Origin: an uncultured Pelagibacteraceae bacterium | GTDB lineage: Bacteria; Pseudomonadota; Alphaproteobacteria; Pelagibacterales; Pelagibacteraceae | Assembly (NCBI GenBank): GCA_902553675.1 | Contig: CACDLV010000005.1 | Location: 1-46,969, forward strand | Direction of reading: 5' to 3' | DNA length: 46,969 bases | Shown here: positions 25,259-33,595 of the stretch, one piece after another | Position numbering within the stretch: position 1 is the stretch's first letter | Layout: each line of letters begins with the position of its first letter | Program-made: the position numbers and the translations under genes | The notes under the pieces: generated by a model | The model's database searches: none | What the model was told of the DNA's origin: nothing | What the model saw: only the letters and a program-made list of their open reading frames with translations

Positions 25259-26337
25259 TTGAGTATCTTTTTGTATTCTTCAATTATTTTTGACCATTGA
25301 AATTTATTCACAAATTCTTTTGCATTTTTTCCAAGCTCTAAATATTTTTTATTTTCCAACATTGAATTAATTGATGAATAAATATCATCGAGGCTATTTC
25401 CATCACATATTAAACCAGTCTTTTCATGATTAATTGCATCTGCAGCTCCACCATCTTTACCACCAATCGATGGAACACCGTATTGTGCAGCCTCAACATA
25501 CGCTATGCCAAAACCTTCAACTGATTTTTTATAGATTATAGATGGCATTACAAAGATATCTGATTTTGAAATTAAAGCATTTTTTAAATCATTACTAATA
25601 TCTTTAAAAAACATAACTTGTGCTTCAAGATCTAGCTCTTTTACTAGATTTTTAATATTTTCTTCCTCTTCTCCATATCCAACACAAATGTAAACAATGT
25701 CAGGATATATTTGTTTCAAATTTCTCAAAGCCATAACTATTTTTTCATGATTTTTACGCTTATCAAATCTCGAAACTGTAATTAGTCTTGGATTTTTAAC
25801 TTTAAGTATACTTTCAACTTTATCTAAAGTTTTTTTATTTAATTCTTCAGCAGGATCCACACCTGGATTTATTACAATTACTTTATTTGCATTAACACCA
25901 AGTTCTATCGCTAGATCTTTTGTAAACTGAGAATTTGCTATAACTTTTTCAACATTATTTAAAACGCTAACCACTCTATTATTTTGACTAGAACCTTTAG
26001 GATGGTTGATTTCTTTACTATGAATTAAACAGTATTTTTTCTTAGAAGTTTTAATAAGCTCTAAACTTTTCCAATGATCAGCAATAATTCCATCTATTTT
26101 ATTTTCTTTGATATATTCATTAATTAATTGTGCTTTTCTATATTTTCTAAGTAGTTTAATTCCTCCAACTCTTTCGATCGAAAAAGAGGCTTGCTCATCA
26201 AATTCTTTATGACCTTCTATATGATCTGCAAAAACTTTTATCATGAAGTTTTTAGATAGTTCTCTTGAAAGACCCCACATTAGATTTTGCATACCACCAA
26301 GCTCAGGTGGGAATGATCTAGTTACAATTAGATACAT
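25255..26337 (-). CDS. Glycosyltransferase family 4
   Basis: GT-B glycosyltransferase of 360 residues. It opens with the acceptor-side motif TRSFPPELGGMQNLMWGLSREL, which is typical of GT4 enzymes. The donor domain has LITVSRFDKRKNHEKIVMALRNL and the EX7E element at KSVEGFGIAYVEAAQYGVPSIGG. Acceptor and sugar are unknown; glycan or glycolipid assembly on the cytoplasmic side of the membrane is the family role. It is coupled to neighbours by a 1-base overlap with the thioredoxin-like gene and a 4-base overlap with the DMT gene. Confidence 0.9.
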   Translation of the reverse strand: MYLIVTRSFPPELGGMQNLMWGLSRELSKNFMIKVFADHIEGHKEFDEQASFSIERVGGIKLLRKYRKAQLINEYIKENKIDGIIADHWKSLELIKTSKKKYCLIHSKEINHPKGSSQNNRVVSVLNNVEKVIANSQFTKDLAIELGVNANKVIVINPGVDPAEELNKKTLDKVESILKVKNPRLITVSRFDKRKNHEKIVMALRNLKQIYPDIVYICVGYGEEEENIKNLVKELDLEAQVMFFKDISNDLKNALISKSDIFVMPSIIYKKSVEGFGIAYVEAAQYGVPSIGGKDGGAADAINHEKTGLICDGNSLDDIYSSINSMLENKKYLELGKNAKEFVNKFQWSKIIEEYKKILN

Positions 26338-26891
26338 TAATCATACTTCCATTTAATACCACAGCCCGCACTGGGTATTTGATCTTTAGGACCTTTTCCA
26401 GTTTCAGCTATTTGTCTCATAGCTGTTAGCAGATCACTTTCTCCGTCTTTAACTGGAATAAACTTTTTAAGTTCTCTTAATCGTCCTCTGTATTGAAGTT
26501 CTAGATTTTTATTGTAGCCAAAGAAATCTGGAGTACATACAGCATCATATGCTTTAGCAATTTCTTGAGTTTCATCATGTAAGTAAGGAAAATTGAAATG
26601 ATTTTCATTTGAAAACTTGATCATGTTATCAAATGAGTCGTCTGGATAATTAATAAAGTCATTTGAGCAGATAGCAACTGAGTTAATACCAATTTTTTTC
26701 AATTCACTACAATCTTCAACTAATTCTTTTGTAATTGCTTTTACATATGGACAATGATTGCAAATGAACATTATCAAAGTTCCATTTTCACCCATGATAT
26801 CATTTAAAGAAAGAATTTTATTATCAGTAGATTTTAATTCAAATGGAATAGCTTTTTGACCAAAATCACATATTGGAGTTTGTATAGGCAT
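26337..26891 (-). CDS. Thioredoxin-family protein (AhpC/TSA-like)
   Basis: 184-residue thioredoxin fold. Residues 44-47 are the redox pair in FICNHCPYVKAI, the CxxC of the cytosolic thioredoxin-like/peroxiredoxin-like group whose members begin GQKAIPFELKSTDNK. It has no signal peptide, so it is probably cytoplasmic. The partner is unknown. First gene of the thioredoxin-GT4-DMT operon. Only 19 bases separate its start codon from the divergent carbonic anhydrase gene, so its promoter must overlap that gene. Confidence 0.87.
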   Translation of the reverse strand: MPIQTPICDFGQKAIPFELKSTDNKILSLNDIMGENGTLIMFICNHCPYVKAITKELVEDCSELKKIGINSVAICSNDFINYPDDSFDNMIKFSNENHFNFPYLHDETQEIAKAYDAVCTPDFFGYNKNLELQYRGRLRELKKFIPVKDGESDLLTAMRQIAETGKGPKDQIPSAGCGIKWKYD

Positions 26892-26910
26892 AATGTAAAA
26901 TATATAGATT

Positions 26911-27423
26911 ATGTTTTATGATTTAAAAGATAAAAAACCAAAAAACTCTGGCGAAAATTGGGTAGCTCCTAATGCCACAATAATTGGAGATGTTACTTTA
27001 GAAAAAAATACAAGTATTTGGTTTAATGCTGTACTTAGAGGAGATATTGAAAATATTCATATTGGTGAAGGATCCAATGTACAAGATGGAAGTGTTTTGC
27101 ACACTGACCCAGGCTGCCCACTAAAAGTAGGAAAAAATGTTACTGTTGGCCATTTAGTTATGCTTCATGGATGTACTATTGGAGACAACAGTTTAATTGG
27201 AATTGGAGCTGTTATCTTAAATAAAGCTAACATTGGAAAAAATTGTATTATCGGAGCTAAAACTCTAATTACAGAAAATAAAGTTATACCGGATAACTCT
27301 TTGGTTGTAGGCTCTCCAGGTAAAGTTATTAGAGAAGTTTCAGAGGAAGAAAAAAAAGCAGTGTTTGAAAATACGAAACATTACCAAGATAATTGGAAAA
27401 AATACTCTAAATCAATATTTTAA
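26911..27423 (+). CDS. Gamma carbonic anhydrase-family protein
   Basis: Left-handed beta-helix protein of 170 residues with repeated hexapeptides. The zinc histidines of gamma carbonic anhydrases are visible in VLHTDPGCPL and VGHLVMLHGCTIGDN, and RGDIENIHIGEGSNVQDGS matches the catalytic-loop region. Possible roles are CO2/bicarbonate interconversion or a related acyl/metal function, since many homologues (YrdA, PaaY) lack proven activity. It runs directly into the secreted HEXXH protein gene, whose ATG abuts its stop codon. Confidence 0.9.
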   Translation: MFYDLKDKKPKNSGENWVAPNATIIGDVTLEKNTSIWFNAVLRGDIENIHIGEGSNVQDGSVLHTDPGCPLKVGKNVTVGHLVMLHGCTIGDNSLIGIGAVILNKANIGKNCIIGAKTLITENKVIPDNSLVVGSPGKVIREVSEEEKKAVFENTKHYQDNWKKYSKSIF

Positions 27424-28755
27424 ATGAAAATATTTTTATTCTTAATATTGTTATTTTTTTCATTATTTAATTATTCTCAAGCTGATATTAAAGAACCAGG
27501 AAAAATTAATAGTCTGAAGTGTGCAGTAGGTGCGCTAGATGCTTACTTTGAGCTTAAAGAATACCTAGAAAAAAAACCAAAACTTAAAGGAGTGGTGTAT
27601 TTAGCATGCGATACTTCAAGCGGAGAATATTCGTGGACTTGGCAATCCTCTAAAAACATTGAAAAAGCTCACACAAAAGCTTTTAAAAATTGCACTAAAC
27701 ATTCTAAAAAGCGCGGTACAGGGGAATGTTTCCTTTTTTCGGAAAATCAAAACATAGTTTGGCAATTATCTGAAAGAAGAATGGCAATGCTTAAAAAAAC
27801 ATTGGCAAAAAAACAAAACAATGAAACTGCAGAAGAAGATATAGCTTTTACATTTGATGGACGTTGGAACGTAAAATCAAGCGAAAATGATTTTATAAAA
27901 TATAAAAATCAAAAAAAGGAACTTAAATTTAAAAAGAAAGAAGACGAGATTCCAGGACGTTATTTATTTGATCAGGAAGATGTGACAGATGATTATCAAA
28001 TTCATGCTATATATATTTTAGCTGCCGACTCTAAAGATAAGCAATTTGATGTAAAAGGAATAATCGAAAAAGTTGTTTTTAAGGCCAACAAAAATATGAA
28101 AAAGAAAACAAAAGGAAAAGAATTAAGATTAGATTTAACTAAAGATGGTAAACTTGATGTAAGTTTTTTGAGAGTTGATAGGACAAAAAAACAAATAAAT
28201 GCTGATGATGCAGCTACATATCTAACAGGAATGGCAGTTAAAAATGGGTTTTACCATCCCAAAAAAATTTATACCATTTTTTATCAGGACAAATATAGAG
28301 ATGAAAGAGGACAAGTTGGGCAAGCAATGCTATTTGGAGACAAAGGAAATGTTGAAATTATATCTGGTGTTACATACTTGGGTCACGGTACTCAAGACTC
28401 GTGGAAGCATCATCTTCATGAAATATTTCATGCCCTAGGTTTTGTGCAGTTATGTGCCCCTGGTGCAGTAACAGAAAAAAATAGTAGATGGGGAAAAAAT
28501 GATCACTTAAAATATAGTGGAGATATCATGAGTGATATGGGGGGTGATGCAAACAATATTGATAAAAAAAATACTGAATATTACGGTCATTCTAATTCAA
28601 ATTGTCCAATGGATTTAAAGAAAAGTGTATACTTAACCCCAACAGAATTAGACCCTCAGTTACTTCCTTATTTAAAAGGTTGTGTAACAACAAGAAGATT
28701 AAGTAAATATAGTCACGAAAATTCATTGAATTGTTTAGATAAATTAGAATTTTAG
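27424..28755 (+). CDS. Secreted HEXXH protein, putative zinc metallopeptidase of unrecognised family
   Basis: I do not recognise this 443-residue protein. A signal peptide (MKIFLFLILLFFSLFNYSQA) is followed by an N-terminal part with four cysteines (33, 62, 90, 102), a lysine-rich middle, and a C-terminal part with HHLHEIFHALGFVQ. His332, Glu333 and His336 form a zinc-binding HEXXH with the following LG of metzincin-type sites, but the third-ligand position is Gln342. About 30 residues later GDIMSDMGG resembles a Met-turn. Four more cysteines (344, 394, 420, 436) give an even count, fitting disulfides in an exported protein. It abuts the carbonic anhydrase gene with no gap. Peptidase activity is inferred only from the motif. 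Confidence 0.75.
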   Translation: MKIFLFLILLFFSLFNYSQADIKEPGKINSLKCAVGALDAYFELKEYLEKKPKLKGVVYLACDTSSGEYSWTWQSSKNIEKAHTKAFKNCTKHSKKRGTGECFLFSENQNIVWQLSERRMAMLKKTLAKKQNNETAEEDIAFTFDGRWNVKSSENDFIKYKNQKKELKFKKKEDEIPGRYLFDQEDVTDDYQIHAIYILAADSKDKQFDVKGIIEKVVFKANKNMKKKTKGKELRLDLTKDGKLDVSFLRVDRTKKQINADDAATYLTGMAVKNGFYHPKKIYTIFYQDKYRDERGQVGQAMLFGDKGNVEIISGVTYLGHGTQDSWKHHLHEIFHALGFVQLCAPGAVTEKNSRWGKNDHLKYSGDIMSDMGGDANNIDKKNTEYYGHSNSNCPMDLKKSVYLTPTELDPQLLPYLKGCVTTRRLSKYSHENSLNCLDKLEF

Positions 28756-28764
28756 GAGGAAAAT

Positions 28765-29055
28765 ATGCCATCAGGTTATGTGATAGCTCAATTAAAAATA
28801 ACTAATCCTGAAAATTATAAAGAGTATGTTGAAAAAGTTAATCCACTTGTAAAAAAATTTGGTGGAGAATTTTTGGTAAGAGCTGGTGAATTTCAAATTT
28901 TTGATGGCGAAACAAATTTTCCTAGAATTATTATTCTTAAATTTCCTACATATGAAAAAGCATTAGAATGGTACAATTCTGAAGAATACAAACCAATAAA
29001 ACAAATAAGATTAGATAATTCTGAGGGTACAAATATAATTATTAAAGGTATTTGA
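28765..29055 (+). CDS. DUF1330 family protein
   Basis: A 96-residue ferredoxin-like alpha/beta barrel protein (dimeric in structures of the family). It starts GYVIAQLKITNPENYKEYVE, and the core LKFPTYEKALEWYNSEEYKPIKQIR is the family signature. Function is unknown. It has one of the best ribosome binding sites in the window (AGGAGG, 5-6 bases before ATG), suggesting abundant translation. It follows the HEXXH gene after 9 bases and faces the small membrane protein gene convergently. Confidence 0.88.
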   Translation: MPSGYVIAQLKITNPENYKEYVEKVNPLVKKFGGEFLVRAGEFQIFDGETNFPRIIILKFPTYEKALEWYNSEEYKPIKQIRLDNSEGTNIIIKGI

Positions 29056-29068
29056 AATAATAATTTAT

Positions 29069-29272
29069 TTAATTAAATAATAGATCGTTCACTGAATAAA
29101 TAATCAATCCAATTATTGCTATAAATAAAATTAAAAAAGAAATTTGTCCACTTAACTTTGATTTAATTTTGGTTTTACCCTCTTTAAATTTTTTAAAATG
29201 AATGCTGCCAAATCTCATTACAGCTAAACCTAAAATTATAAGAAATGCTGTGAATATATATCCAGTAACCAT
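29069..29272 (-). CDS. Small two-span membrane protein, hypothetical
   Basis: 67 residues: a hydrophobic N-terminal span (about 4-21), a basic linker KKFKEGKTKIKSKLSG, and a second span (about 44-62). Two spans with positive residues between them predict a hairpin with the loop in the cytoplasm. I do not recognise the family. Its start is immediately next to the stop codon of the PNPOx-like gene, so it is probably the third gene of a minus-strand operon. Confidence 0.65.
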   Translation of the reverse strand: MVTGYIFTAFLIILGLAVMRFGSIHFKKFKEGKTKIKSKLSGQISFLILFIAIIGLIIYSVNDLLFN

Positions 29273-29872
29273 CTATGGAATTAGCCAAGTATCTTTATTA
29301 TTTTCCAAATTAAATTTTGCTCTTCGATGACCTTTAGCTGCTAAATAAAGCCATTCTATGGATTTAATTTTACACTGAATAACAGTAAAATTCTTATAAC
29401 CTTCTTCACTTTGCTCTTTTGTATAATCAAAATTGTCTAATTCTGGTTTTAGTCCAGAGGTTGGTAGATCTGATTCAGTTCCTGGGCCATTATCAACTAA
29501 ATAACATTTTCTAGATATATGCTGGGTTTTAGACCAAGATTCTTTAGTAATTTCGTTGTTATGATTAATAATACATTCCACTTTTAATCTAACCTGTATT
29601 TTTTCATCCTTATCATAAAATAACAGCGCAGCATTTTTATTAGCTTTTAATTTTTCAATTTTATCTGAGCGTATGTCGCTATGGAATTGAATGAGATTAT
29701 TTGATTGATCTGATTTTCTAAGAACTACAATTCTACCATCTAAATCATTCTGATTACCACAGATAAATACTGGTATTCTAAATGGGGAACTTCTATCTGT
29801 CACTGCATTATCTAGCATTGACCAAATCTTTTTTTTTATTTCGGAAAAATCCTCATAATATGAGGGTTGCAT
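29273..29872 (-). CDS. Pyridoxamine 5'-phosphate oxidase-like FMN-binding protein
   Basis: 199-residue split-barrel flavin reductase-like fold. Its N-terminal half (SSPFRIPVFICGNQNDLDGRIVVLRKS, then FHSDIRSDKIEKLKANKNAALLFYD) matches the PNPOx-like group with FMN-binding RIVVLR and RSDK segments. The C-terminal part contains IEWLYLAAKGHRRAKF, the dimerisation end seen in Alr4036-type proteins. It is more likely a general FMN or haem-binding oxidoreductase than the true PdxH. It lies 1 base after the HIBADH-type dehydrogenase gene. Confidence 0.85.
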   Translation of the reverse strand: MQPSYYEDFSEIKKKIWSMLDNAVTDRSSPFRIPVFICGNQNDLDGRIVVLRKSDQSNNLIQFHSDIRSDKIEKLKANKNAALLFYDKDEKIQVRLKVECIINHNNEITKESWSKTQHISRKCYLVDNGPGTESDLPTSGLKPELDNFDYTKEQSEEGYKNFTVIQCKIKSIEWLYLAAKGHRRAKFNLENNKDTWLIP

Positions 29873-29873
29873 A

Positions 29874-30743
29874 TCACTTCCTAAATCGTCTTATTAAACT
29901 TGAGGTATCCCATCTATTACCACCCATTTCTTGGACTTCACCATAGTATTTATCAACCAATTCAGTAACAGGAAGAAGTGAGCCATTATTTTTTGCCTCA
30001 TCCATCGCAATTTTTAAATCCTTTCTCATCCAATCTACAGCAAATCCAAAATCAAATTGATCGTCAATCATTGTTTTATATCTATTTTCCATTTGCCATG
30101 ATTGTGCTGCTCCTTTAGAGATGACTTCAATAACGTCCTCCATTTTAAGTCCAGCTTTCATTCCAAAATTAATTCCTTCAGACAATGCTTGAACTAAACC
30201 TGCAATACAAATTTGATTTACCATTTTAGCTAACTGACCACTGCCAGCTGATCCTAGTAATTTCATTTTTTTACTATAACAATCAATTTTATCTTTAGCT
30301 TTGTCAAAGTCCGCTTGATCGCCACCTATCATTACAGTCAGAGCTCCATTTTCTGCACCAGCTTGTCCTCCAGACACTGGAGCATCTAAAGAACCAAATC
30401 CATTTTTTTTTGCGTATTCATGGATCTCTCTTGCTATAGTTGCTGAAGCAGTGGTGTTATCTATGTACACAGCACCTTTTTGAATATTTTTAAAAGCACC
30501 ATTTTCTCCAAACGTTACCTCTCTTAAGTCGTTATCATTACCAACACATGTAAAAATATATTCAGCACCTTTTGCTGCTTCAGCAGGTGATTCTGCCATT
30601 TTACCTTTATATTCACCAATCCATTTTTCAGCTTTTGATTTTGTTCTATTAAAAACAGTTACATTGTGTCCGGCTTTTGATATATAACCAGCCATTGGGT
30701 AGCCCATAACCCCAAGACCTATGAAAGCAACATTACAAGTCAT
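29874..30743 (-). CDS. 3-hydroxyisobutyrate dehydrogenase-family NAD(P) oxidoreductase
   Basis: Beta-hydroxyacid dehydrogenase, 289 residues. The nucleotide-binding motif VAFIGLGVMGYPMAGYISKAGH is at the N-terminus, the substrate motif DAPVSGGQAGAENGALTVMIGG near residue 120, the catalytic lysine in GQLAKMVNQ near 171, and a C-terminal DLKIAMDEA. Candidates are 3-hydroxyisobutyrate dehydrogenase, tartronate semialdehyde reductase or a gamma-hydroxybutyrate type; the sequence does not choose among them. The start codon is 11 bases from the divergent MFS start. Confidence 0.9.
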   Translation of the reverse strand: MTCNVAFIGLGVMGYPMAGYISKAGHNVTVFNRTKSKAEKWIGEYKGKMAESPAEAAKGAEYIFTCVGNDNDLREVTFGENGAFKNIQKGAVYIDNTTASATIAREIHEYAKKNGFGSLDAPVSGGQAGAENGALTVMIGGDQADFDKAKDKIDCYSKKMKLLGSAGSGQLAKMVNQICIAGLVQALSEGINFGMKAGLKMEDVIEVISKGAAQSWQMENRYKTMIDDQFDFGFAVDWMRKDLKIAMDEAKNNGSLLPVTELVDKYYGEVQEMGGNRWDTSSLIRRFRK

Positions 30744-30754
30744 AATTTTTTTCT

Positions 30755-31960
30755 ATGTTTAAAAGTTTAAGTTTAAAAGTAATTGTATTTGGATTTATTT
30801 TTACATTTTTTTCAAGTTTTGGACAGAGTTTTTTTCTTGGCTTATTTAATTCTAGTATTAGAGACGCCTTATCAATTACACATGGACAATTTGGCTCAAT
30901 TTATGCATCAGCCACTTTATTAAGTAGTATTGTTTTAGTTTGGATTGGAAAAAAAATTGATGATGTAAATATATTAAAGTTTGCATCTTATGTAATAATT
31001 TTTTTATCAGCTTCCTGCTTTATATTTTCAAAGATTTCATCTGTTATTTTTTTATTTATAGGAATTTTTTTAATGCGTTTATCTGGACAAGGTTTATCAA
31101 GTCACACAGCAACAACAACCATATCTCGTTTTTTTGAAAAAAATAGAGGTAGGGCTTTAAGTACAGGTTGGTTAGGATTGTCATTGGCTGAATTTATAAT
31201 GCCGGTTTTAATTGTTTTTTTATTAACTTTTATAGAATGGAGAGATATTTGGGTCTCAATATCTATTTTAGTTATACTTATTTTACCTATTTCAACTTTT
31301 CTTTTAGTTAAAGACGTAAAGCTTGATACGAGAGAAAAATTTAAAACAGAAGAGAATTATAAAGAAATTAAACAATGGAAAAGAATAGAAGTTTTAAAAG
31401 ATTATAGATTTTACATCATTTGTATGACGATGTTAGCAATGCCATGGATTGCAACAGGATCTTTTGTTTATCAGTCTTTTATATCTTCTTCTAAAGGGTG
31501 GGGACCTTATGTGATTGCACAATCATTTATGGCTTACTCTATTTTATCAGTGATTACTCTTTTTATATCTGGTTTTTTAATTGACAAATTTTCAAGTAGA
31601 AAATTATTAATCTATATGAATATCCCACTTCTTTTTGGCACTATAGTTCTCTACTATTTTAATGCACCGCTGTCTTCTTTTATATTTTTTGGTTTAGTGG
31701 GGGTAACCAATGGTTTGGCAAACGTACTTGGTTCCTCAACTTGGGCTGAGATTTATGGTGTTAAATATATTGGATCTATAAAGGCCTTAACAACTGCACT
31801 AATGGTATTTTCAACAGCTTTTGGTACAGCTTTATTTGGATTTTTGATTGATATTGGTTTTTCAATTGAACAGATAGCCGTTGTTTCAGGTACTTATATC
31901 TTTGGCTCAATTATTCTTCTTTATTTAGTTAAAAATAAGCTAAATCCAAATTATTTATAA
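30755..31960 (+). CDS. Major facilitator superfamily transporter
   Basis: 401-residue protein with twelve predicted spans. The loop 2-3 motif is weak (WIGKKIDDVN), and ISRFFEKNRGRALSTGWLG between spans 4 and 5 resembles the oxalate/monocarboxylate-type MFS branch. A polar central loop (about residues 185-215) separates the two halves. Substrate unknown. The ATG is only 11 bases from the start of the divergent dehydrogenase, and the first span begins within about eight residues, so the start cannot be much later. Confidence 0.88.
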   Translation: MFKSLSLKVIVFGFIFTFFSSFGQSFFLGLFNSSIRDALSITHGQFGSIYASATLLSSIVLVWIGKKIDDVNILKFASYVIIFLSASCFIFSKISSVIFLFIGIFLMRLSGQGLSSHTATTTISRFFEKNRGRALSTGWLGLSLAEFIMPVLIVFLLTFIEWRDIWVSISILVILILPISTFLLVKDVKLDTREKFKTEENYKEIKQWKRIEVLKDYRFYIICMTMLAMPWIATGSFVYQSFISSSKGWGPYVIAQSFMAYSILSVITLFISGFLIDKFSSRKLLIYMNIPLLFGTIVLYYFNAPLSSFIFFGLVGVTNGLANVLGSSTWAEIYGVKYIGSIKALTTALMVFSTAFGTALFGFLIDIGFSIEQIAVVSGTYIFGSIILLYLVKNKLNPNYL

Positions 31961-32003
31961 AATAGATCTTGATTTTTAAAGACTCACTGTGTAGATACTG
32001 CGC

Positions 32004-32540
32004 ATGGCAAGAGTTACCGTAGAAGACTGTATAGATAAAGTAGAGAGCCCTTACGAATTAGTACTAGTTGCTAAAGAAAGAGCTACTCAACTTAATGCAG
32101 GAATAGAACCAACAATTGATAGAGATAACGACAAAAATACGGTTATTTCATTAAGAGAAATTGCAGAAGAAAAAATTAAAGTTTCAGATTTAACTGACAG
32201 CGCTGTTTATAAACTTAGAAAACATGTTGAGCAAGTTGACGATACTGCTGAGGATGACGAAGAAATAGGTGATGATTTTGAAAATCTATATAAAGGTGAA
32301 ATATCAAAAAGTGGTACCCCAATTTTACCATCTAAAAGAGCAAGGAAAACTCCAGAAAAAATTCAAGTAACAAAAGAAGATTTGGCTGAGCTATCTGAAA
32401 CAGCTACAGCGGAACTTGATAATTCAGTAGGAGAAGAAACTATGAATGAGCAAGGGGAAGTTTCTTTAGATGAAGTATCAGAATCAGAAAACCAAGAAGC
32501 GGATGTAACTTCAGAAGATACAGAAGCTTCAAACTCTTAA
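32004..32540 (+). CDS. rpoZ: RNA polymerase omega subunit with long acidic tail
   Basis: The first 60-70 residues are a typical omega subunit: MARVTVEDCIDKVESPYELVLVAKERATQL and a conserved VISLREIAEEKI. It promotes RNA polymerase assembly through the beta' subunit. The usual bacterial omega is about 70-130 residues; this one is 178. From about residue 80 the chain is disordered and rich in Glu/Asp (VDDTAEDDEEIGDDFE, then a Glu/Ser-rich end), with one short basic patch PSKRARKTPEK. It is followed by dusA after 22 bases. Confidence 0.95.
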   Translation: MARVTVEDCIDKVESPYELVLVAKERATQLNAGIEPTIDRDNDKNTVISLREIAEEKIKVSDLTDSAVYKLRKHVEQVDDTAEDDEEIGDDFENLYKGEISKSGTPILPSKRARKTPEKIQVTKEDLAELSETATAELDNSVGEETMNEQGEVSLDEVSESENQEADVTSEDTEASNS

Positions 32541-32562
32541 AAAAATAATATAAAGTCATATC

Positions 32563-33555
32563 ATGAATAGGAAAGTATCAGTTGCTCCTATGATGGATTG
32601 TACAGATCGTCATGAACGATATTTTCTTAGATTAATATCCAAAAATACTCTTCTTTATACTGAGATGATAGTCGATGAAGCTATAAATAGAGGAGATAAG
32701 AAAAAGTTATTAGAATTTAATATTAACGAGAAACCTGTAGCACTTCAATTAGGAGGCTCTTCTCCAAAACTTTTAGCTGAAGCCACTAAAATAGGCGAAG
32801 ATTTTGGTTATGATGAAATTAATCTAAACTTAGGTTGTCCTAGTAAAAAAGTTGAAAAAAATAGATTTGGTGCTTGTTTGATGAAAGAACCAAATTTGGT
32901 TGCTGATTGTTTAAGTAAAATGCAATCAGTTACAAAACTGCAAGTAACTATAAAAACAAGAATTGGTTACGATGATGTAGAAGATTATGAAAATTTACAT
33001 AGTTTTATTTCTACCCTAAAAACAACTGGAGTTAAAACTTTTATCATTCATGCAAGAAAAGCAATGTTGGGTAAGTTTACACCTAAGCAAAATTTAAATA
33101 TTCCACCTTTAAAATATGAATATGTTTATAAATTAAAAGAAGATTTTCCTAATGAAGAGATTATTATCAATGGAGGAATAACTTCTGTAGATGAAATAAA
33201 ACCTCATTTAGAAAAAACAGATGGTGTAATGATTGGAAGAGCTGCGTATCATACTCCTTATTTATTGGCAGATATTGAAAGAGAAATATTTAACAATGAT
33301 AATGTTCCAAGCAGACAAGATGTAATTGAGCAACTTATTCCTTATGTTAAAGAAGAATTAAAAAAAGGAACAAGGTTAAATCAAATCATGAGACACACTC
33401 TTGGTTTATTTCATGGACAAACTGGAGCAAGTTATTGGAAAAGATATTTAAGTGAAAACATGTGTGTAAGAGATGCTGATGTTAAAAAAATAGACCACAT
33501 AATGGATAAAATTAAATATAATAATGTAGATACTAGAGAAGGGCAGTCTGCTTAA
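32563..33555 (+). CDS. dusA: tRNA-dihydrouridine synthase A
   Basis: FMN-dependent reduction of uridine 20/20a in the tRNA D-loop. 330 residues, with the Dus N-terminus VSVAPMMDCTDRHERYFLRL (the DusA-specific TDRH), EINLNLGCPSKKVEKNRFGACLM carrying the catalytic Cys105, VTIKTRIGYDD, FIIHARKAMLGKFTPKQN and VMIGRAAYHTPYLL. The DRHERYF and GLSPKQN-like elements place it in DusA rather than DusB or DusC. It is co-directional with rpoZ. Confidence 0.95.
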   Translation: MNRKVSVAPMMDCTDRHERYFLRLISKNTLLYTEMIVDEAINRGDKKKLLEFNINEKPVALQLGGSSPKLLAEATKIGEDFGYDEINLNLGCPSKKVEKNRFGACLMKEPNLVADCLSKMQSVTKLQVTIKTRIGYDDVEDYENLHSFISTLKTTGVKTFIIHARKAMLGKFTPKQNLNIPPLKYEYVYKLKEDFPNEEIIINGGITSVDEIKPHLEKTDGVMIGRAAYHTPYLLADIEREIFNNDNVPSRQDVIEQLIPYVKEELKKGTRLNQIMRHTLGLFHGQTGASYWKRYLSENMCVRDADVKKIDHIMDKIKYNNVDTREGQSA

Positions 33556-33595
33556 TTCAATTTTAATAAACGAATACAGTTATATTATTTTATTA

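Noticed and set aside
33548-33595. Extended N-terminus for the TauE/SafE permease
   Set aside because: The frame is open and hydrophobic just upstream, but only non-standard starts (CTG, ATT, ATA) are available, so I kept the ATG and only noted it.
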